DNA of 64,000 nucleotides from Angiostrongylus vasorum (taxonomy: Eukaryota > Nematoda > Chromadorea > Rhabditida > Metastrongylidae). The DNA lies in assembly GCA_018806985.1 (NCBI GenBank), contig JADANN010000003.1:1-64000 (forward strand). The letters run 5' to 3'. Shown here piece after piece: positions 32,291 to 45,999 of the stretch. The notes beneath the pieces are model-generated. The model did no database searches. It saw only the letters and a program-made list of their open reading frames with translations, and was not told the origin of the DNA. Numbering within the stretch: the stretch's first letter is position 1; the number at the start of each line of letters is the position of its first letter. The translations under genes and the position numbers were made by a program.

Positions 32291-35200
32291 GGCAAAAAAA
32301 TTACACTTTATACTGAGGCTCTTTACAGGCATTTAAATTAACTACTGTAAAAAATAACTATTTTCCACTAGTGATGATTTTTGTGTACAACAGTGAATGT
32401 TAAACTAGTTTTCCAGAATACTGTAGAGTGAGCAACAATGAAACTTGTTCAGCAAAGTTGTCTACCTGACGATTACCCGGGGTGTGAGGTTCTTGAAAGT
32501 TTTTTGGAGTACGCACAAAAAAGTATTCAAGGTGAAGTTTCCGCTCATTTCCAATATGAATTCAACACTACCCGGCACTTTTGTTCAAGAGTTTTTCTTC
32601 TTCGCACATGACAAATGGAAAACATGGTTGGAGCTATGGAATTTTCGTCCATGTTATGCTTTCATGGACGATGAAGAAAGCTTAATAAACACCTTCGTAC
32701 CGCTTTAACGAATTTTTGATCGACGAGCGGTATCGATAAGAAATTTTCTTCGTACTTCCTATACGCTACCGTTATCAGCAAGCTATCTATAAAAATTTTA
32801 TGTTAACTAAATTTCGCACGTGTCACAATAAGTAGAGGTTTCCTGCAATATACAGAAGGACGTTGAGTTGGTGAAGTAAGAAAGGGTCAGGAAGCCTATC
32901 ACCTCACCATAGTCGAGAATTTGGTGCCTCACTTCTCTGGAATAGAGCGATACTGCCTTGGTGCATTCATGTGCTATTCAGAGTCATTATAGGCTTGTAT
33001 TCACTCATCTGGTGATGAGTAGAATGAATGGCCTTTCCATAGGGATTCATGTACCTCACTTCCCAGCGATTTGTTGCCAAGCTTTATGTCAGCTTTAATT
33101 GGATAGAAGAAAAATCGTGCTTAGACAAAAAGGTATAAACGTTGCAATACCATTTCACCAGCGGTAATGAATGGATCGTTGGAAGCACGATCTAAAGTGA
33201 ATTGCTGCGTATTCCTTTCTGAAGAGAGAAGAAGCTCCTATGACATAGCTATGCAAACGATGAAAGATATTAAAAATATCTGTTAAAAAAAATATCATTT
33301 TTTCCGTTTGCCATACGAGGCTTTTTTACTTTCCTTCGTAGATGAGGCGAGAAGAAGGTTGGAATAGCAGTCTGAATAAAGACAATGAAGGACTGAACTT
33401 AATGGCTCCCGTATATTCTGTTCAGATGTTCAGATATGTGGTGCTGTACAGACGTCATGTTAAAATCTTGTTGGCAGTTATTGACCCTTTTGGAGATATA
33501 AGTGGAAGGGATTTTCTGTCTCATGTGCCAAATCAGTGTTTGCATCTTCCCCATACATCTGTTAGGTCTGTGTGCTGTTCTTTGGTCATTAAGATTTAGT
33601 GAGCGTTTTCCACCGTTTATCGTAGGACAACTACAAGTGTGCACTTTTATCACAGGACACATTCCTTCTTGTTTTCACCCTACTCCCTCCTAAGTTATGT
33701 CACCGAAGTGGCACCGTTTCTTTTCACCCATAGTTTATTCAAGTATGCAAGCCCTTCTGCTATGGCGTCCTAAGAACTCGTATATAAGCATATTGTGTGG
33801 TGGACATAGCCGTCTACCCAACCCATGCTTCAAAGGTGCAGCTTTCGCTAAGTTAAAGCTTCGAAAGAGTGTTTCTTTCATTCCGCTTGCTAAAAAACGA
33901 AGCCCAGGATTCTTCCAAATTGGCACCTACGTCGTCTGAGTGGACAGAAGCTTCGCAAAAACAAGAAAAAAAACTTTATTGATTCTGTTACGCGTCTCAC
34001 TGTATGTGCCAAATTGCGATCTATACAATACGATGCTTCATGCAAGTCATGGTTTTTAATAAAGAGAAATGTTTACAAAGCATCGGCTGAATTTCCCCAC
34101 CTTTCCTTAGTGCACGCCGAAAATAAAATTTACCATTGACCAGTTTCGTATAGTGAAGAAAACGTTTTATTCGAATAGCAGCTTTGTTTAATTCATTTCT
34201 TTTCAAAGTTATTGTCAATTTCGGGTCGTCTATTATTTTACTTTATTCTTAAGTGGTTTGGGTTTGTTAAGAGATATTGAAAAATTCTCAGGCACAGAAC
34301 AGACACTGTCTGTAGTCGTTTCAACCACCCCAACGTCAATTATTGTCCATCACCTTTCCAGGATTTCACTACTCGGTAACAGTAGAACTTACTGGAGTCC
34401 AGAACCCTTAAACAGGTGAGCTGTGGAGAAGGGAAGTGAATGATAGATCCGCAGGATATTTCTGTCACGAAGCACGTCGGGTTACGGTAGTGCCCAAACT
34501 AGGTAAGGCTTCCGCTCAATTCCAGTGCGGTGAAAAATTTCAGACGGTGTGTTTCTTCTCACTTACGACAAGTGGAAAGAGTAATAAGCGCTGGGAACCA
34601 TCACTATCTTCATGACATTTTTGTTAAAGCTAAATAGAAGTGAATTTAGCAGCCCTGAAATGTTTTAGTGGATTTCAAAGCAACGTGCAATTTCGCCAAT
34701 GGATCCTCCGTGCACCTTCTTTGCACTACCGTAGCCAGAGTGCCAACGTCATTGAAGAAACAAATTCCATTGGTACCAATTTTTAAATCAGCACTTGTAT
34801 GAGTGTTTGTTTCAAAATCACCAAAGGACAGCCTTTATTGCTAAAGTAATTAACAGTTTTGCAGGCACTAAAGAAATTCTGAGATACGAGCAAAACTCGG
34901 AACTTCAGTTAGACTGAGAACCCACGATTTTCATTAGCAGGCGACCTCGCGTTATCTACGACACTAGGTAATTTACATTACGGTTGACTTATGTGCTGCA
35001 GTATTCGGCAGATTTTCAAGCGGTGTGGCCTTCTTAGCAGCACCAGTGCTCATAACTCTCTTATCACGGTCGCCTCAATCAAGGTCCTTTCAATTAAAAA
35101 GTGGTTCGTCTGCACTGGCACACTGCAAACTGGAACAAATTTAAATTTACGTATAGTAGAAAAGTAAAAAACACTGCTTAAGGATTCCGACGTTTGGAAG

Positions 35201-35460
35201 CTAACCAACTCGTGATCCGAGTTGATTTAAATGCTTGCAAAAAAAAGGCTATCCTTTTTATGGGTGTTTCTGTCGAATCAACAGAACAAAGACTTTAATC
35301 TCAGCTAGACCGCTGTGTGAAAAAATTCTATTCCAACCGAACCAGAAAGGAGGTAAAGCCACCGAATAAAATGCCTGAATAAATGCCGGTTGGACCCCAA
35401 TATACTCTGCTCTTTACAACTGACAGCCACCAAAACTGGCACCCCTGGATCACTGGAACA
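32290..35460. other. No gene recognised; scattered repeat fragments
   Basis: 32445-32780 shares ACGCTACCGTTATCAG-type sequence with 37950-38080 and 40640-40830. 33690-33950 (R9) resembles 41480-41720 (GCAAGC, then CCTAAGAACTCGTATATAAG). 34035-34200 is an R5 fragment. Open frames are short and none is recognised. Confidence 0.4.
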
Positions 35461-35469
35461 CATGTTTAA

Positions 35470-35700
35470 CTATTTTTAGTTCAAATCACAATGTTTACTT
35501 TTTATTTTCTACCCACGACAATTTTCAGACCAGGGTATTGAGCCAAATACAGCCACAACGATAGTGAGATATTTGCATAACTGGAGACCGCATGTGTCTA
35601 CGGTGGGGGAACGAATGCGTTATTACCCTTTCCGGGGAGTAACGCGTTCACCACCACACCACGCGGGTCCTTCGTTTCGCCTGTCTCTCAGCTAGTATTT
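35470..35700 (+). mobile_element. Fold-back MITE FB1 copy
   Basis: It contains GAGATATTTGCATAACTGGA, GTGTCTACGGTGGGGGAACG and ACCACCACACCACGCGGGTC. Confidence 0.6.
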
Positions 35701-35704
35701 TTAG

Positions 35705-36815
35705 TTTTCTTCCAAAGAGTATCTTTGGCGTTAAGGTAAAACCGTGATAGTCTGTAAAATATTGTTTGTGAATTGCGGAAGAAATTCTGGGAAAAATTGT
35801 GCGCAACAGCGCGAAATGGAAAATTTGCTGGCACTCGCTCAGTAGCTCGGCGGTTAACGCGTCATCAATTGGTAAAGGTGACGCACATATTCTGACATCG
35901 CTGGAAAACCTTTTTGAGGAAAACGAAGTCCACTAGTATTAGTTACGGAAATAACTTTTCTTCACAGTTCGTAGGATCCGGAAAAAATTCTCGTCTTTGT
36001 TGCTCAAGACTTTTCATACGATCAATATAGTTGCCACGGTAGCACTGTTCCAATCCATCCGCCACTGAATCTATACCGATCATTCAAACCCTGAAAGAAT
36101 TCATTAACGCCTGTTAAGCTTTGCAGTGTTTGTTTCGGTCTGGCAAATACTGAACAAGGGATCGCGACGTACATCCATGACTCTAATATTGTTGCAGTTA
36201 TTGATTTACAACAATATGAATGCAGTAAAACTTTAACTATGTGAACCGCTAACTAAATCCACACTAACTCCATTTGGGGGTAAAAATTTTAACACCTTAT
36301 TACACTGTCCAAAACTCAAAAAGTATTTCATTTTAAGTATTTCAGTAAGACAGAAAATTGTCTTAGCCCGACAAACGACATTCCTTCTCCGCCGCTGCCT
36401 GAAACACCGAGTCGTGCCGAACTTCATCAAACGAAAGCTACTACACTATATATGCGACCTACCAAAGGTGAGCCAACAAGTACTGGACATGGAAACGCGA
36501 CCACTACGCGCCTCTTTTCGATGCAAACAAGACAATATGTACGCGCGATTGAAGAGATGCAAGTCGAAGGAGTCTTTTTGTGTTCAGTATTAGGAAGATT
36601 CCTTTTGGATGAGAATAATGGGTGGATCAATTTTGATTTGCGATTCTATTAGGTCGATTCTCTTTTTATCCCTTAACGGTATATGGTACTTCACATGTTA
36701 TTCATTTAATTTGAGAACTATTTGTGGTCAAAACTCTCAGAAAATTTAAAACTTAACTTACACATTCTTCCACTAATAAGCGTACGTGTAGTGGCAACCA
36801 ACTCTTACGTTGCGC
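35705..36815. other. No gene recognised
   Basis: Short frames only. 36427-36652 is open on both strands, but neither translation is recognised. Confidence 0.4.
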
Positions 36816-36819
36816 TTTA

Positions 36820-37350
36820 TTAGAGATGAAATAAGTATAGCTTTAGAACGATGCTTGAGAAAGGGAGATCTGGACGAAACGGCAGCGATAGTTGAAGTAC
36901 CACCGGATACTCAAAGTCGTCAGTTAGTTCGTAACCGCCTATATGACCGTCCGTGTGAAACACAGAGTTGTGTAATTTACCCTTAAGGCAGGAACGGTGG
37001 CTGCATGAGTTTATGTGCGATATACCTGATCGCTTGCAATACTTGCAGAGTTGAAAATATTGGCGAAACGGGCAGACCATTATCATCCGTGTAGAAGAAC
37101 ACCTAGATGGCAAACGAAAAGTAAGACAAACTATCTCACTAGCCACGCATAGGATACAAAAGCATAGCGGTTACGATTTGATATAAAAGTCACTATATTC
37201 GCACAAGTTGCCAAAATGCCAAGGCGGAAACTTCTCGACGCTTTTCAGATAGATGCCAAAAACCCTTCGATGAGTAGCAGGGAGGAATGCCCCGAGATCA
37301 CACGTGATCTCACCCCGTACCTTCACACTGATGCAGTCGTGGACCATATG
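36820..37350 (+). pseudogene. PLE relic, GIY-YIG part
   Basis: Decayed readings include TTGGCGAAACGGGCAGACCA (GETGRP), CACCTAGATGGCAAACGAAA (LDGKRK) and the frame AKMPRRKLLDAFQIDAKNPS then MSSREECPEITRDLTPYL. These match LKTLEAFWINSRNPKMNR and EECLNITRDIGQY of the PLE at 47784-48176. A further short piece (ACCGCCTCTATGATCGTTTG) lies at 37575-37600. Confidence 0.7.
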
Positions 37351-37689
37351 CGACTCTTATTAGCTGTCCTTCCAGGGATCCCTCTTATGAGGGTGATTCG
37401 TGGATTACTTGTATATGAAAGGTATAACTGAATCCAGCACAGCAGAGGTGTTAAACGCTTCCCTTCTACACTATATAGTTGGTAAAACACTGTGATTTCA
37501 ACTACGGCCTCAGGTTAATTGTGCTCAATGCCGATGTGGGCTCCTCAATCCCGTTGACGGATGATTACTTTCGAAACCGCCTCTATGATCGTTTGTGCGG
37601 TTGAAGCCTTCGAAAATCCAAATATTGTCAACAGTCAATCATTATAAACAATAACGGTTTTGCACAGAAGAGCGCTGCCGGATGACGCT

Positions 37690-37790
37690 GCCTCATTTGA
37701 GCGATTCTCCACTGATGAACTTTCCACTCGATACGAACACGAAGACAAAACATTAAGAATACGACCGACTGTGGACGATTGACTCGAGCA
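37690..37790 (+). repeat. R7 fragment
   Basis: It contains CCACTCGATACGAACACGAA and GACTGTGGACGATTGACTCG, resembling 22095-22150. Confidence 0.35.
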
Positions 37791-37904
37791 ATCAGCTCTC
37801 AGAGAAAACAACACCCTGAAAAGTTGGTCAAATCACCTTTTTTTGTCAACGCGTACTATAGAGGAATGGAGGGATTTCTAAGCCCACGGGACATGACGGG
37901 AATC

Positions 37905-40900
37905 CAGGTCCATGTCTGTGTGCTACGGAAGAACTCTACTCCGACAGAGCGAAAATTTGGAAACGTGGAATTTTTTCGCGAATAGCTTCCTGATTACGGT
38001 GCCGTGTGGAAAGCGCAAGGAAAATTTTGTTGCGATATCGCTCTTCGTCAGCAAATCATTAAAACAATACGAAGGTGCTTAATCAGCCTTCTACATCGTT
38101 CATAAAAAATTCATAAAATGGTCGACGACTCCACGTCGCCGACTACGTTTTGATTTCGAATGCGGAAGTAGAAAAAAACTGTAACAGGAACTGCATGCAG
38201 AGACTTTTCATTACGTACAGGAATTGAGTGGAAGGTTCACCTGCACCGACCCGGCTAACGCTCCTCGCATGATGGCGGAAAGTTTCTTACTGGAAAGCTC
38301 TCGAACATTTTTTTGTGGGTGCAGTCCAGAACTGTTTTTAAAAAGCATCAAAGCCAAGTAATTGTCAGGTAGATAAGCTATTGATTGAGTTCACTGTTAA
38401 TCACTGAAGAAAATTCAGGAAAACACGTAAACATTCATTGTTTGAGACAAAATTTATCATTTTTGAAAACAGCTTTTCTTTGCAGGGGTAATTTCAAATA
38501 CTTTCAAAAGCTCCGACACGGTTCCAGCGCATCGACTCGTAATGAAGTGAAAGGGTCTAAAAAAGCTTGTAAAAACATGTAACATTTTTCAAGCGATCGT
38601 CATTGCAACATTTCTAAGATTAGACAGGACGGTGAAGAAATAGAATTATGAGTCAGGTGAAGTAACCGCTACGAGTAACCATTTCACTACACAGAATTGT
38701 CGAATACAACATTTTGTTTTCCCTGCACGCGAAGGAGAAATGTAGAGACTCAGGCGGTGGCCCATAAACATTTGCTTTCTTTAGAGTCTTGGTATCAGCG
38801 AAAGGACTCAAAAGGCTGTGAGAATATGGAGAGCCTCTGCAGTGATCGTTAAGGCAATAATTCTAAGAAAAGAAAGGAAGGTGAAGAAATAAAATGACGA
38901 GTCAGATGAAATGATCGTTTCACTGTACGAAACTGCCGAATAACAAATTTTTGTTGCACAAGCAGGAGAAATGTGAGAGCCTCGCACGGCGTTCCATAAA
39001 CATTTGCCTTTATTAGTAACTTCGAGCCTTTAAAGCAGTGGCAAAGATGATGCAACTTGGTTCCTCTGCAGATCGCTATCTTAATACATGCCCTAGCTCT
39101 TTTGGTCTGAACACTCGGTCGTATCTAAGTACAAAGTGGTGCTACGACCTAACGAAGCCCAAACGTCAATTTCGTCAGAATACCATGTCCAAGAATGCCT
39201 TTGTTCTGATGAAATTGACTCTTACGGGTACGGTTCGTGAATGCTTCTGTGAAATTCTGTAGACGAATTTCTATATACTTTCAGTCGTTTTGCTATCACG
39301 GAAGACCTCACTATCACACACATCGAGACCAAAAATGAGAGAGAAGCTGAATGAACGATTTTCACTGCTCAACAGTTTGCTTCTGAGAATGTGACGTGCT
39401 GGAATTTTTCTTCTTCTTCTACCAATCGATAAATTCATGGATAGTTCCTTCTTCCAAAAGTTCTTCCTTAACGACGACGTTTTGTTTCTCCCATATTTTT
39501 TATTGGTGGGGAATTCAAATGTCACCTCTGGGCGATAAAACCGGAATGTTCGAAACCGAATTTAAGCAGTAGCAGTTGCGAAACAGCGCATTCGTTGAAT
39601 CTTTTTGAAGTGATGGTTTTCACGTACGTCGGTCTCATTCAATGTTTGACATAGCGCAGGGCGCCGTCGCTTTGCCGGTGCAAACCTTCTTGAGCAGTGA
39701 AAATCGTTCATTCAGCTTCTCTCATTTTTGGTCTCGATGTGGTGTGATAGTGAGGTCTTCCGTGATAGCAAAACGGCTGAAAGTATATAGAAATTCATCT
39801 ACAGAATTTCACAGAAGCATTCACGAACCGCACCCGTAAGAGTCAATTTCATCAGAACACGAGGCTTTCTTGGACTGGTGGTCTGACGAAATTGACCTTT
39901 GGGCTTCGTTGGGTCGTAGCACCACTTTGTACTTGGATACGACCGAGTGTTCAGACCAAAGAGCTGGGCGTGTATTAAGATAGCGATCGTAGAGAAACTA
40001 AGTTGCATCATCTTTTGCCACCTTTTTAAAGGCTCGAAGTTGCTAATAAAGGCCAATGTTTATGGAACGCCGCAAATTTGTTATTCGGCATTTTCGTACA
40101 TTGAAACGATCATTTCATCTGACTCGTCATTTTATTTCTTCACCTTCCTTTCTTGTCTTAGAATTATTGCCTTAACGATCACTGCAGAACTCTGCATGTT
40201 CTCACAACCTTTTTTGGGTCCTTTCGCTTCATTTGCCGCTTATGTGCTGAAATTATGTTATAGTTCTTCAAAGGTATTTAAAACAAGTGCTGCAAAGAAA
40301 TAGCTGTTTCGAATAATTTCGTCTCCAGCAATGAATGTTCAGGTACTTTACAGAATTTTTCCAGCGATTACCAGTGAACTCGCTCAACAGCATGACTGCC
40401 TAACAATTCCTTAGCTTTCATGTTTTTCAAAAACATTTCTAGCCTGTACACAGAAAAATACTTCGAATTTTGCTGTAAGAAATTTCAGGCACCATATGGG
40501 CAGAATTAGTGGACGGTGAATGTGAACCTTCCACTCAATTCTTTTTCAAGGTCTACCTTCTTCCGCATGCCAAATCAAAAACACAGCAGTCGTCGCAGTG
40601 TCGTCAGCAGTTTTATGATTTTCTTATGAGCCATGAAGATAGCTGATTAAGCACCTTTGTATTGTTTTAGTGATTTGCTGAGCGGTGAGCGATATCGCAA
40701 CAAAATTTGCCCTGCACTTTACATACGCTACCGTAATCAGGAAGCTATTCGCGGAAGGATTCCGCGTTACCAAATATTCGCGTGTGTCGAAGTGGGCACA
40801 GTTGCCCTGTAGCACACACACATGGCCCTCGGTATGGTGTGTTCTGCGAGCACTCCACCTCTGTATGATCCGCTCGTGGTACCTTAAACGCCTGGGATTT

Positions 40901-41430
40901 AGCAGAACTGACCAGGCGTCACTTGTAGGATAATTTTGCATTCAATCACCTCTAATAATTCGTGATGGAGTCACATGAACTATATTCCATCGCTTAGCGA
41001 CTGATCAACGCCGGAATCTTTTTTAAACCAAATTTTAACCCCAATCGTTTAAAACAAAATTAAAAGGAAAAGGTATTGGACGGCCTTTAAGAAGCGGGTC
41101 TTACGAACACTAAACTATAGCTTCCTTTGCCACCTTTTTAAATGTTCCAAGTTTCTAAAGAAAGCAAATGTTTATGGGCCACCGCCTTAGTCTCTACATT
41201 TCTACTTCGCGTGCACGGAAAACAAAATGTTGTATTCGACAATTCTGTGTAGTGAAATGGTTACTCGTGTGGTTACTCCACCTGACTCATAATTCTATTT
41301 CTTCACCGTCCAGTCTAATCTTAGAAATGTTGCAATGACGATCGCTTGAAAAATGTTACATGTTTTTATAAGCCTTTTTAGACCCTTTCACTTCATTACG
41401 AGTCGATGCGCTGGAACCGTGTCGGAGCTT
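37905..41430. repeat. Layered inverted-repeat structure
   Basis: Four pairs of inverted segments are roughly nested around about 39530. Block A is 37905-38080 with 40640-40830; B is about 38220-38250 with 40510-40545; C is 38509-38790 with 41110-41430; D is 38797-39375 with 39694-40232. D matches over GAAAATCGTTCATTCAGCTT and CACTTTGTACTTGGATACGA-type blocks. C matches over GCTCCGACACGGTTCCAGCG and its complement. C on the right lies outside A, so the order is disturbed. Two R5 units lie in each half. No coding capacity is recognised. Confidence 0.75.
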
Positions 41431-41734
41431 GCTGTTGGAGCTAAATAATATTTATCTAACTTCTGCTACACATCTACTTCAAAAGTTTTACAGCCCAAAT
41501 GCCACTGTTCTTCTATCCAGAGTTCATTCTTCCTTGCAAGCTGTTCTACCGAAACGTCCCAAGAACTTGTATGTAAGCTTGTCGTACATAAGTCAGAGTC
41601 CACCACATTTTCGGCGCATCGGAATGAAACTCTTTGTGACGTATAAGCCTCTATGAAAGAGTGTTGGTTCAATAGCACTCAGCAGAAGAAAAGTCCAAAT
41701 TTTCTCTAAATTGGTAAATAACGTGTTAAAGGTT

Positions 41735-43640
41735 AGAAACATTGACTTTTCACATCAATAGTCTTAGGCATTATTTTGCAAATGCATTCTTTAGTAAATA
41801 TTAGATGTGTCATGTGGGTTGAACGCCATAGTTTGTAGTAAAGAGAAATGTTTTTGAAGCGCCGTCCAAGTTTTCCAGTTGTTATTGAGCAGTTTGACAT
41901 AGTGAAGAAAAATTTTACTTGACTAATAAATCTATTTGCTTCACTCTGCCTTTCTTAGAAGTGTTCAGAACTGAACCGCTTATAAAATGCAATACTTTCT
42001 TGCACGCTTATCTTATAGTCAGTTTCTGTTTGTTTAGCATTTTGCCACTTGTTTAAAGCGCTCTGGAGTTTCTAAGAGTATTTAAAACAGTTACTGCAAA
42101 AAAACCATATTCGTTAGTGGTGGTTTAAACCTCTCCAGCAAGAAATGCTATCCAACAACTTATCAGCACTTTTCAGTGGATTCGAGCAAAACCCGTTAGA
42201 CACCTCACAAAGCTGATGATTTCTACCATTCTACCGGACAGTTTCTATCAGACGATTTCTACCAGACGATTTCTACCAGACGATTTCTTATCAACGGCGT
42301 TTTCTGAAACCGTAAACACGTGACCTCTAAGGAAGAGAATTGAAAAACTTTATGAGATATTTCTGTCACCACGCGCGTTGCATTATGGTAGGATCAAACG
42401 AGGTGAAGCTTCCACTGAATTCCAATGCAGTGACAATTCTTGGACAACGAGAAAGCAGTAGGGCGTTCATGACGTTTTTAGCTAAGCTAAATAAAGGTGA
42501 ATAAGCAGTCCTATATTGCTTCTATGAATTTCTGAGCAACATGCAGTTTCCCTACAAGATTCACCCCTCACCTTCCAGCCGTTTGAAGTTCTCGGCTTTC
42601 GTCGAGTACTTTCACACCGTTATTGCGCCATTCGGAAGATAGAACAAGCGATCAGATGATTTCGAGTGCTTTCACACCGTTATTGCGCCATTCGGAAGAT
42701 AGAACAAGCGATCAGATGATTTTCTTCGGGTTCAATTTCTACTTTGGGTACCGCTGCGGAGTTTTACTGCGCTCCAAACACCGAACTGATCGTCGACAGT
42801 TGTCGCAGAGGGTCCACTTGTGTCCTCACATCACGTTGCGATTGAGAAACGGGTTCTTCTAGTTACGCTGAAAAACCGCCGCCGATGCTCGTAGACGGCG
42901 AACTCATGAACTTTTATTCAATCAGTACGCATCCATTTGTCAAGTCTCTTCCAGTTTCCAATTTTTAAATGCAGCAAAACCGCTGACTTACTTCTATTTA
43001 ATTCCCATGCAAGCTCTCGAGTAGTTGTGCATGCATTGGCTTCGACGTAGCACTCGATCCATTATCGTCAAATGCGGAAAACCGTTTGTCGCATTCGTCA
43101 GCTTTCACTATCGATTTAGCGAACGCAAAAGTTTCCAAACAACGCTGCACTTTGAACTCGTTAGCATTCCGCGATCCCGTACCTCTTTAATACTTTGAGG
43201 CGTTTCGGCTGTGTACGTTCGAGTTTGGATTCACAGAAACAGATTTGTTAAACTTGCTGTTTTGACATCTGATATTGTATTTATTGAGAATTGGCTCTGC
43301 AAACTCTGCAGCTATACTACCTCAACAAAGAAGAAAGTAGCCCACAGTACAACAGTGGTTTCCATGTTCCTGAATAAAATGAGAAAACGATATGAAACTA
43401 CGTTTCGTCTGAGACAGCAACGTCCACAAGAAAAATAGATACATTCCAAGCTTTTTCTAGATAAGCGTGCGCAAAATTCCTAGCATTTCATCGATTTCAT
43501 GGCAAAAACTTTTGTTGTTAGCACTGCCCTACCATTTGCTTACTTTATTGCACAAGAGATATTTCCAAAAGCAGAAATGTTGTTAAAACCATCCTTGCGA
43601 GAATTCGGCCTCGGATGCTGTTTAAGATCCTTATCAAATA
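41735..43640. other. No gene recognised; short tandem duplications
   Basis: An R5 fragment lies at about 41825-41960. A short repeat of GACGATTTCTACCA units lies at about 42244-42290, and a 60-bp duplication follows at 42603. Short open frames are not recognised. Confidence 0.4.
42603..42722 (+). repeat. 60-bp tandem duplication
   Basis: Two adjacent 60-bp units start CGAGTACTTTCACACCG and CGAGTGCTTTCACACCG and differ by one base. They keep one frame open (HSEDRTSDQM is repeated), but this follows from the unit being a multiple of three. Confidence 0.85.
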
Positions 43641-43649
43641 CTTCTCCTT

Positions 43650-44005
43650 CCAACGGTTTACCGCCTCATCGCGACTGGGTAGGTGTTCCCTGCTGTCGGG
43701 CTACGATCTACAGCGGTGGAATTCATCCCCACCCCGACTCTGCGTCTCCCAAGCTGGGAAAGACTCTGGCGGCTCTATCATGAAGCGCAGCGAAGAATAA
43801 GTCAATTCCAGAATCCACCGCCGTCCTAGTACCAAACAGTCGCATGGTGGCAAATCTCCCTCTGATCCACAAGGGCGGCGACTGCCTGTAGTGGTGATGA
43901 CCTTGGGAAGAAATTGAACTGATTGACCTATGAACTCCAGGGAATCACAATGGTTAGACCAGCCTGCACAACCAGTGAAGTCGAGGCATCTAAGTATCCA
44001 AGCTG
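43650..44005 (-). repeat. Dispersed repeat R2, copy 3
   Basis: Reverse complement of the R2 copies at 5700 and 9085: it has CGGTTTACCGCCTCATCG, CGCATGGTGGCAAATCTCCC and CTGATCCACAAGG. The minus-strand 104-codon frame reads TTTGSRRPCGSEGDLPPCD, as in copies 1 and 2. Confidence 0.65.
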
Positions 44006-44009
44006 CGCG

Positions 44010-45415
44010 GTTCATTGAACACGTTCATATCTAGAGCGAAGTGCCTATCAGAATATCCATTTCATATTAAATTGAATTCTTTCTTCATCTAGGGAGTGTG
44101 TAACTCACTAATCAATGATCGCATACAACACATATGTAATCGTTGGTTCGATCCAGCGGCCAGAACTTGGTAAACCGTCCATTCGTCTGGGGTCGGCAAA
44201 TTGGTGCTAGATTTGTCTGAGAGGTTAGCAGCATTGCCTTGATTCCAATCGGTGTGCCACTGCAAACCGGACACTTGTCACATTTTGACGTTTGTTTAAG
44301 TCTAACACATGGGGCATCCCATAGGGATGGATCAACGCCTGAAGCTTTATCCTTTTATGTCCCTAATCCTACACTGCCTTCTTTGCAGTGTTCTCAAGCA
44401 CGCTTCACAGCACCGACATTCCAACCGCTAACGGAAATACTTGACGAACTTGAAGTGGTCCAACATAACCAGAATAGGAGACTGGAATGTGGTTCAGGTA
44501 GAAATCTAGTCATCCGTTCTTTCGGCAACATTCTTCGTATTTAAATGATCGATATGATTTGTATTTACCACAAAGCTCCCAGATTGCTAACTGTTTATCT
44601 TTGTTTAGAAAAATAACAACCATGTGTTTAGTGAAATTTCCACGAACTTCCATTCTGTGTCTTTTTTCTTATTTCGCTTAATTGTCCTCAGCTTTTATGT
44701 GTGTACATGTTAGAGTGTTTTTTATAGAATTTCTCATTACGCAAGATGAAGTTTTCACTTTTATCCGATCTCTTTAGCTTACTTCCAAATACTTTTTTAC
44801 CAACACTTCTTTCAGCATGGAACAATGTGATTAGCCGTTTTACGAAATTCGTGACTGCTTTAATTCTTCGCACTTTTCTAGCTGGATGTGAAGCCGGTTT
44901 TGTGGGTCCGTTTCATCCATCGTCTCTCGCGCTCTCTGCATTCCTCAACGTCAGCCCTAGTCGTGGGTCATCCATGAGTAATACCTGCGGAGCTTTCACA
45001 TCCAGTTTCGAACATTTCAAACCAACGGCAAACGGTTTTTTTTCCGTTGAAGGAAATGCTCCAAGACGTTGCGTTTCGAGCAGATACTTTAAAGCCTGAA
45101 AGGAATGTTTGCAAATATCACGTCGATTCATAGTGAAGAGCGGGTAGAGAAACTTTTCAATCTGAAGAAGTCCGTAAAGGATGACAAAGAGCAGGTTTTG
45201 AATCTATAACACCAATTATCCGAAATATTCTTCACCAAAAAACAAATAGTTGAAGGTTTCATATCGCAAAGTTGATCGTTTCATACTAAATGACATAAGG
45301 CCCAATATACTGCTCCCAGTCATAAATTGTGGTGAAATCAACCTCTTGTAGTAGAAGTCGAAATTTGAAGTTCTAGGGAGCCCATATCGGCAATGAACCC
45401 AGTTCAGCTGAGGTT
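44010..45415. other. No gene recognised; two open frames of uncertain status
   Basis: A plus-strand frame at 44746-45099 (117 codons) overlaps a minus-strand frame at 44913-45131 (72 codons, with QRLGAFPSTEKKPFAVGLKC). I recognise neither, and no splice partner or repeat copy was found. They could be an exon of an unknown gene or chance. Confidence 0.3.
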
Positions 45416-45419
45416 GCAA

Positions 45420-45900
45420 TGGCAATCACAATGTCAACTTTTTCTTACTCCTTATCACAATTTTTTCATAGCAGGGTAATACGTGTGATACAACCACAAT
45501 GACGCTGAGATATTTGCAAAACTCCGGACCGCAGGTGTTTGCACTGGGGAACGAACCCGCTTTTACCCTTTCCGGAGGCTAAAGGATTCATCACCACACT
45601 ATGCGGGCCCGTTCATTTCGTCTTTCTCAACCGTTTTTCATAGGTTGCATCAGCATTCACCAGTTAACGGGATTGATCTGTGGAGCACAAATCGGCATTT
45701 AATTCATTGCTGATAGCACCTATAAAACATGGTTGAGAGGAAGACGAAACAAAGGACCGGCATGGTGTGATGGTGAACGCATTAGCACCCGGAAAAGGAA
45801 ATAACGCGTTCGTTGTCTACCGCGGACACCTGCGGTCCGAAGTTTTGCAAATTTCTCAGCATCTTTGTGGTTGTATCACACGTAATAGCATTATAATTCG
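45420..45900. mobile_element. Two FB1 MITE copies in inverted orientation
   Basis: 45420-45640 (+) has GAGATATTTGCAAAACTCCG, GGACCGCAGGTGTTTGCAC and ACACTATGCGGGCC. 45730-45900 is its inverted partner (GACCGGCATGGTGTGATGG, GGACACCTGCGGTCCGAAG). The layout repeats that of the palindrome spacer at 15960-16519. Confidence 0.6.
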
Positions 45901-45999
45901 GTGGAATACCTATAGTATTAATATAAATCTATCAAATAAATGAGCGCCATCTTCTTCGAAAAACAGGCTCCTATTCTTAAACATCCAAAGAAAGCTCTC

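Noticed and set aside
42230..42730. CRISPR-like or satellite array
   Set aside because: Only a few 14-bp units and one 60-bp duplication without spacers are seen, in a eukaryotic context.
44746..45099. 117-codon plus-strand frame as a secreted or membrane protein
   Set aside because: The start looks hydrophobic, but a competing minus-strand frame overlaps it and no family or splice evidence supports either one.
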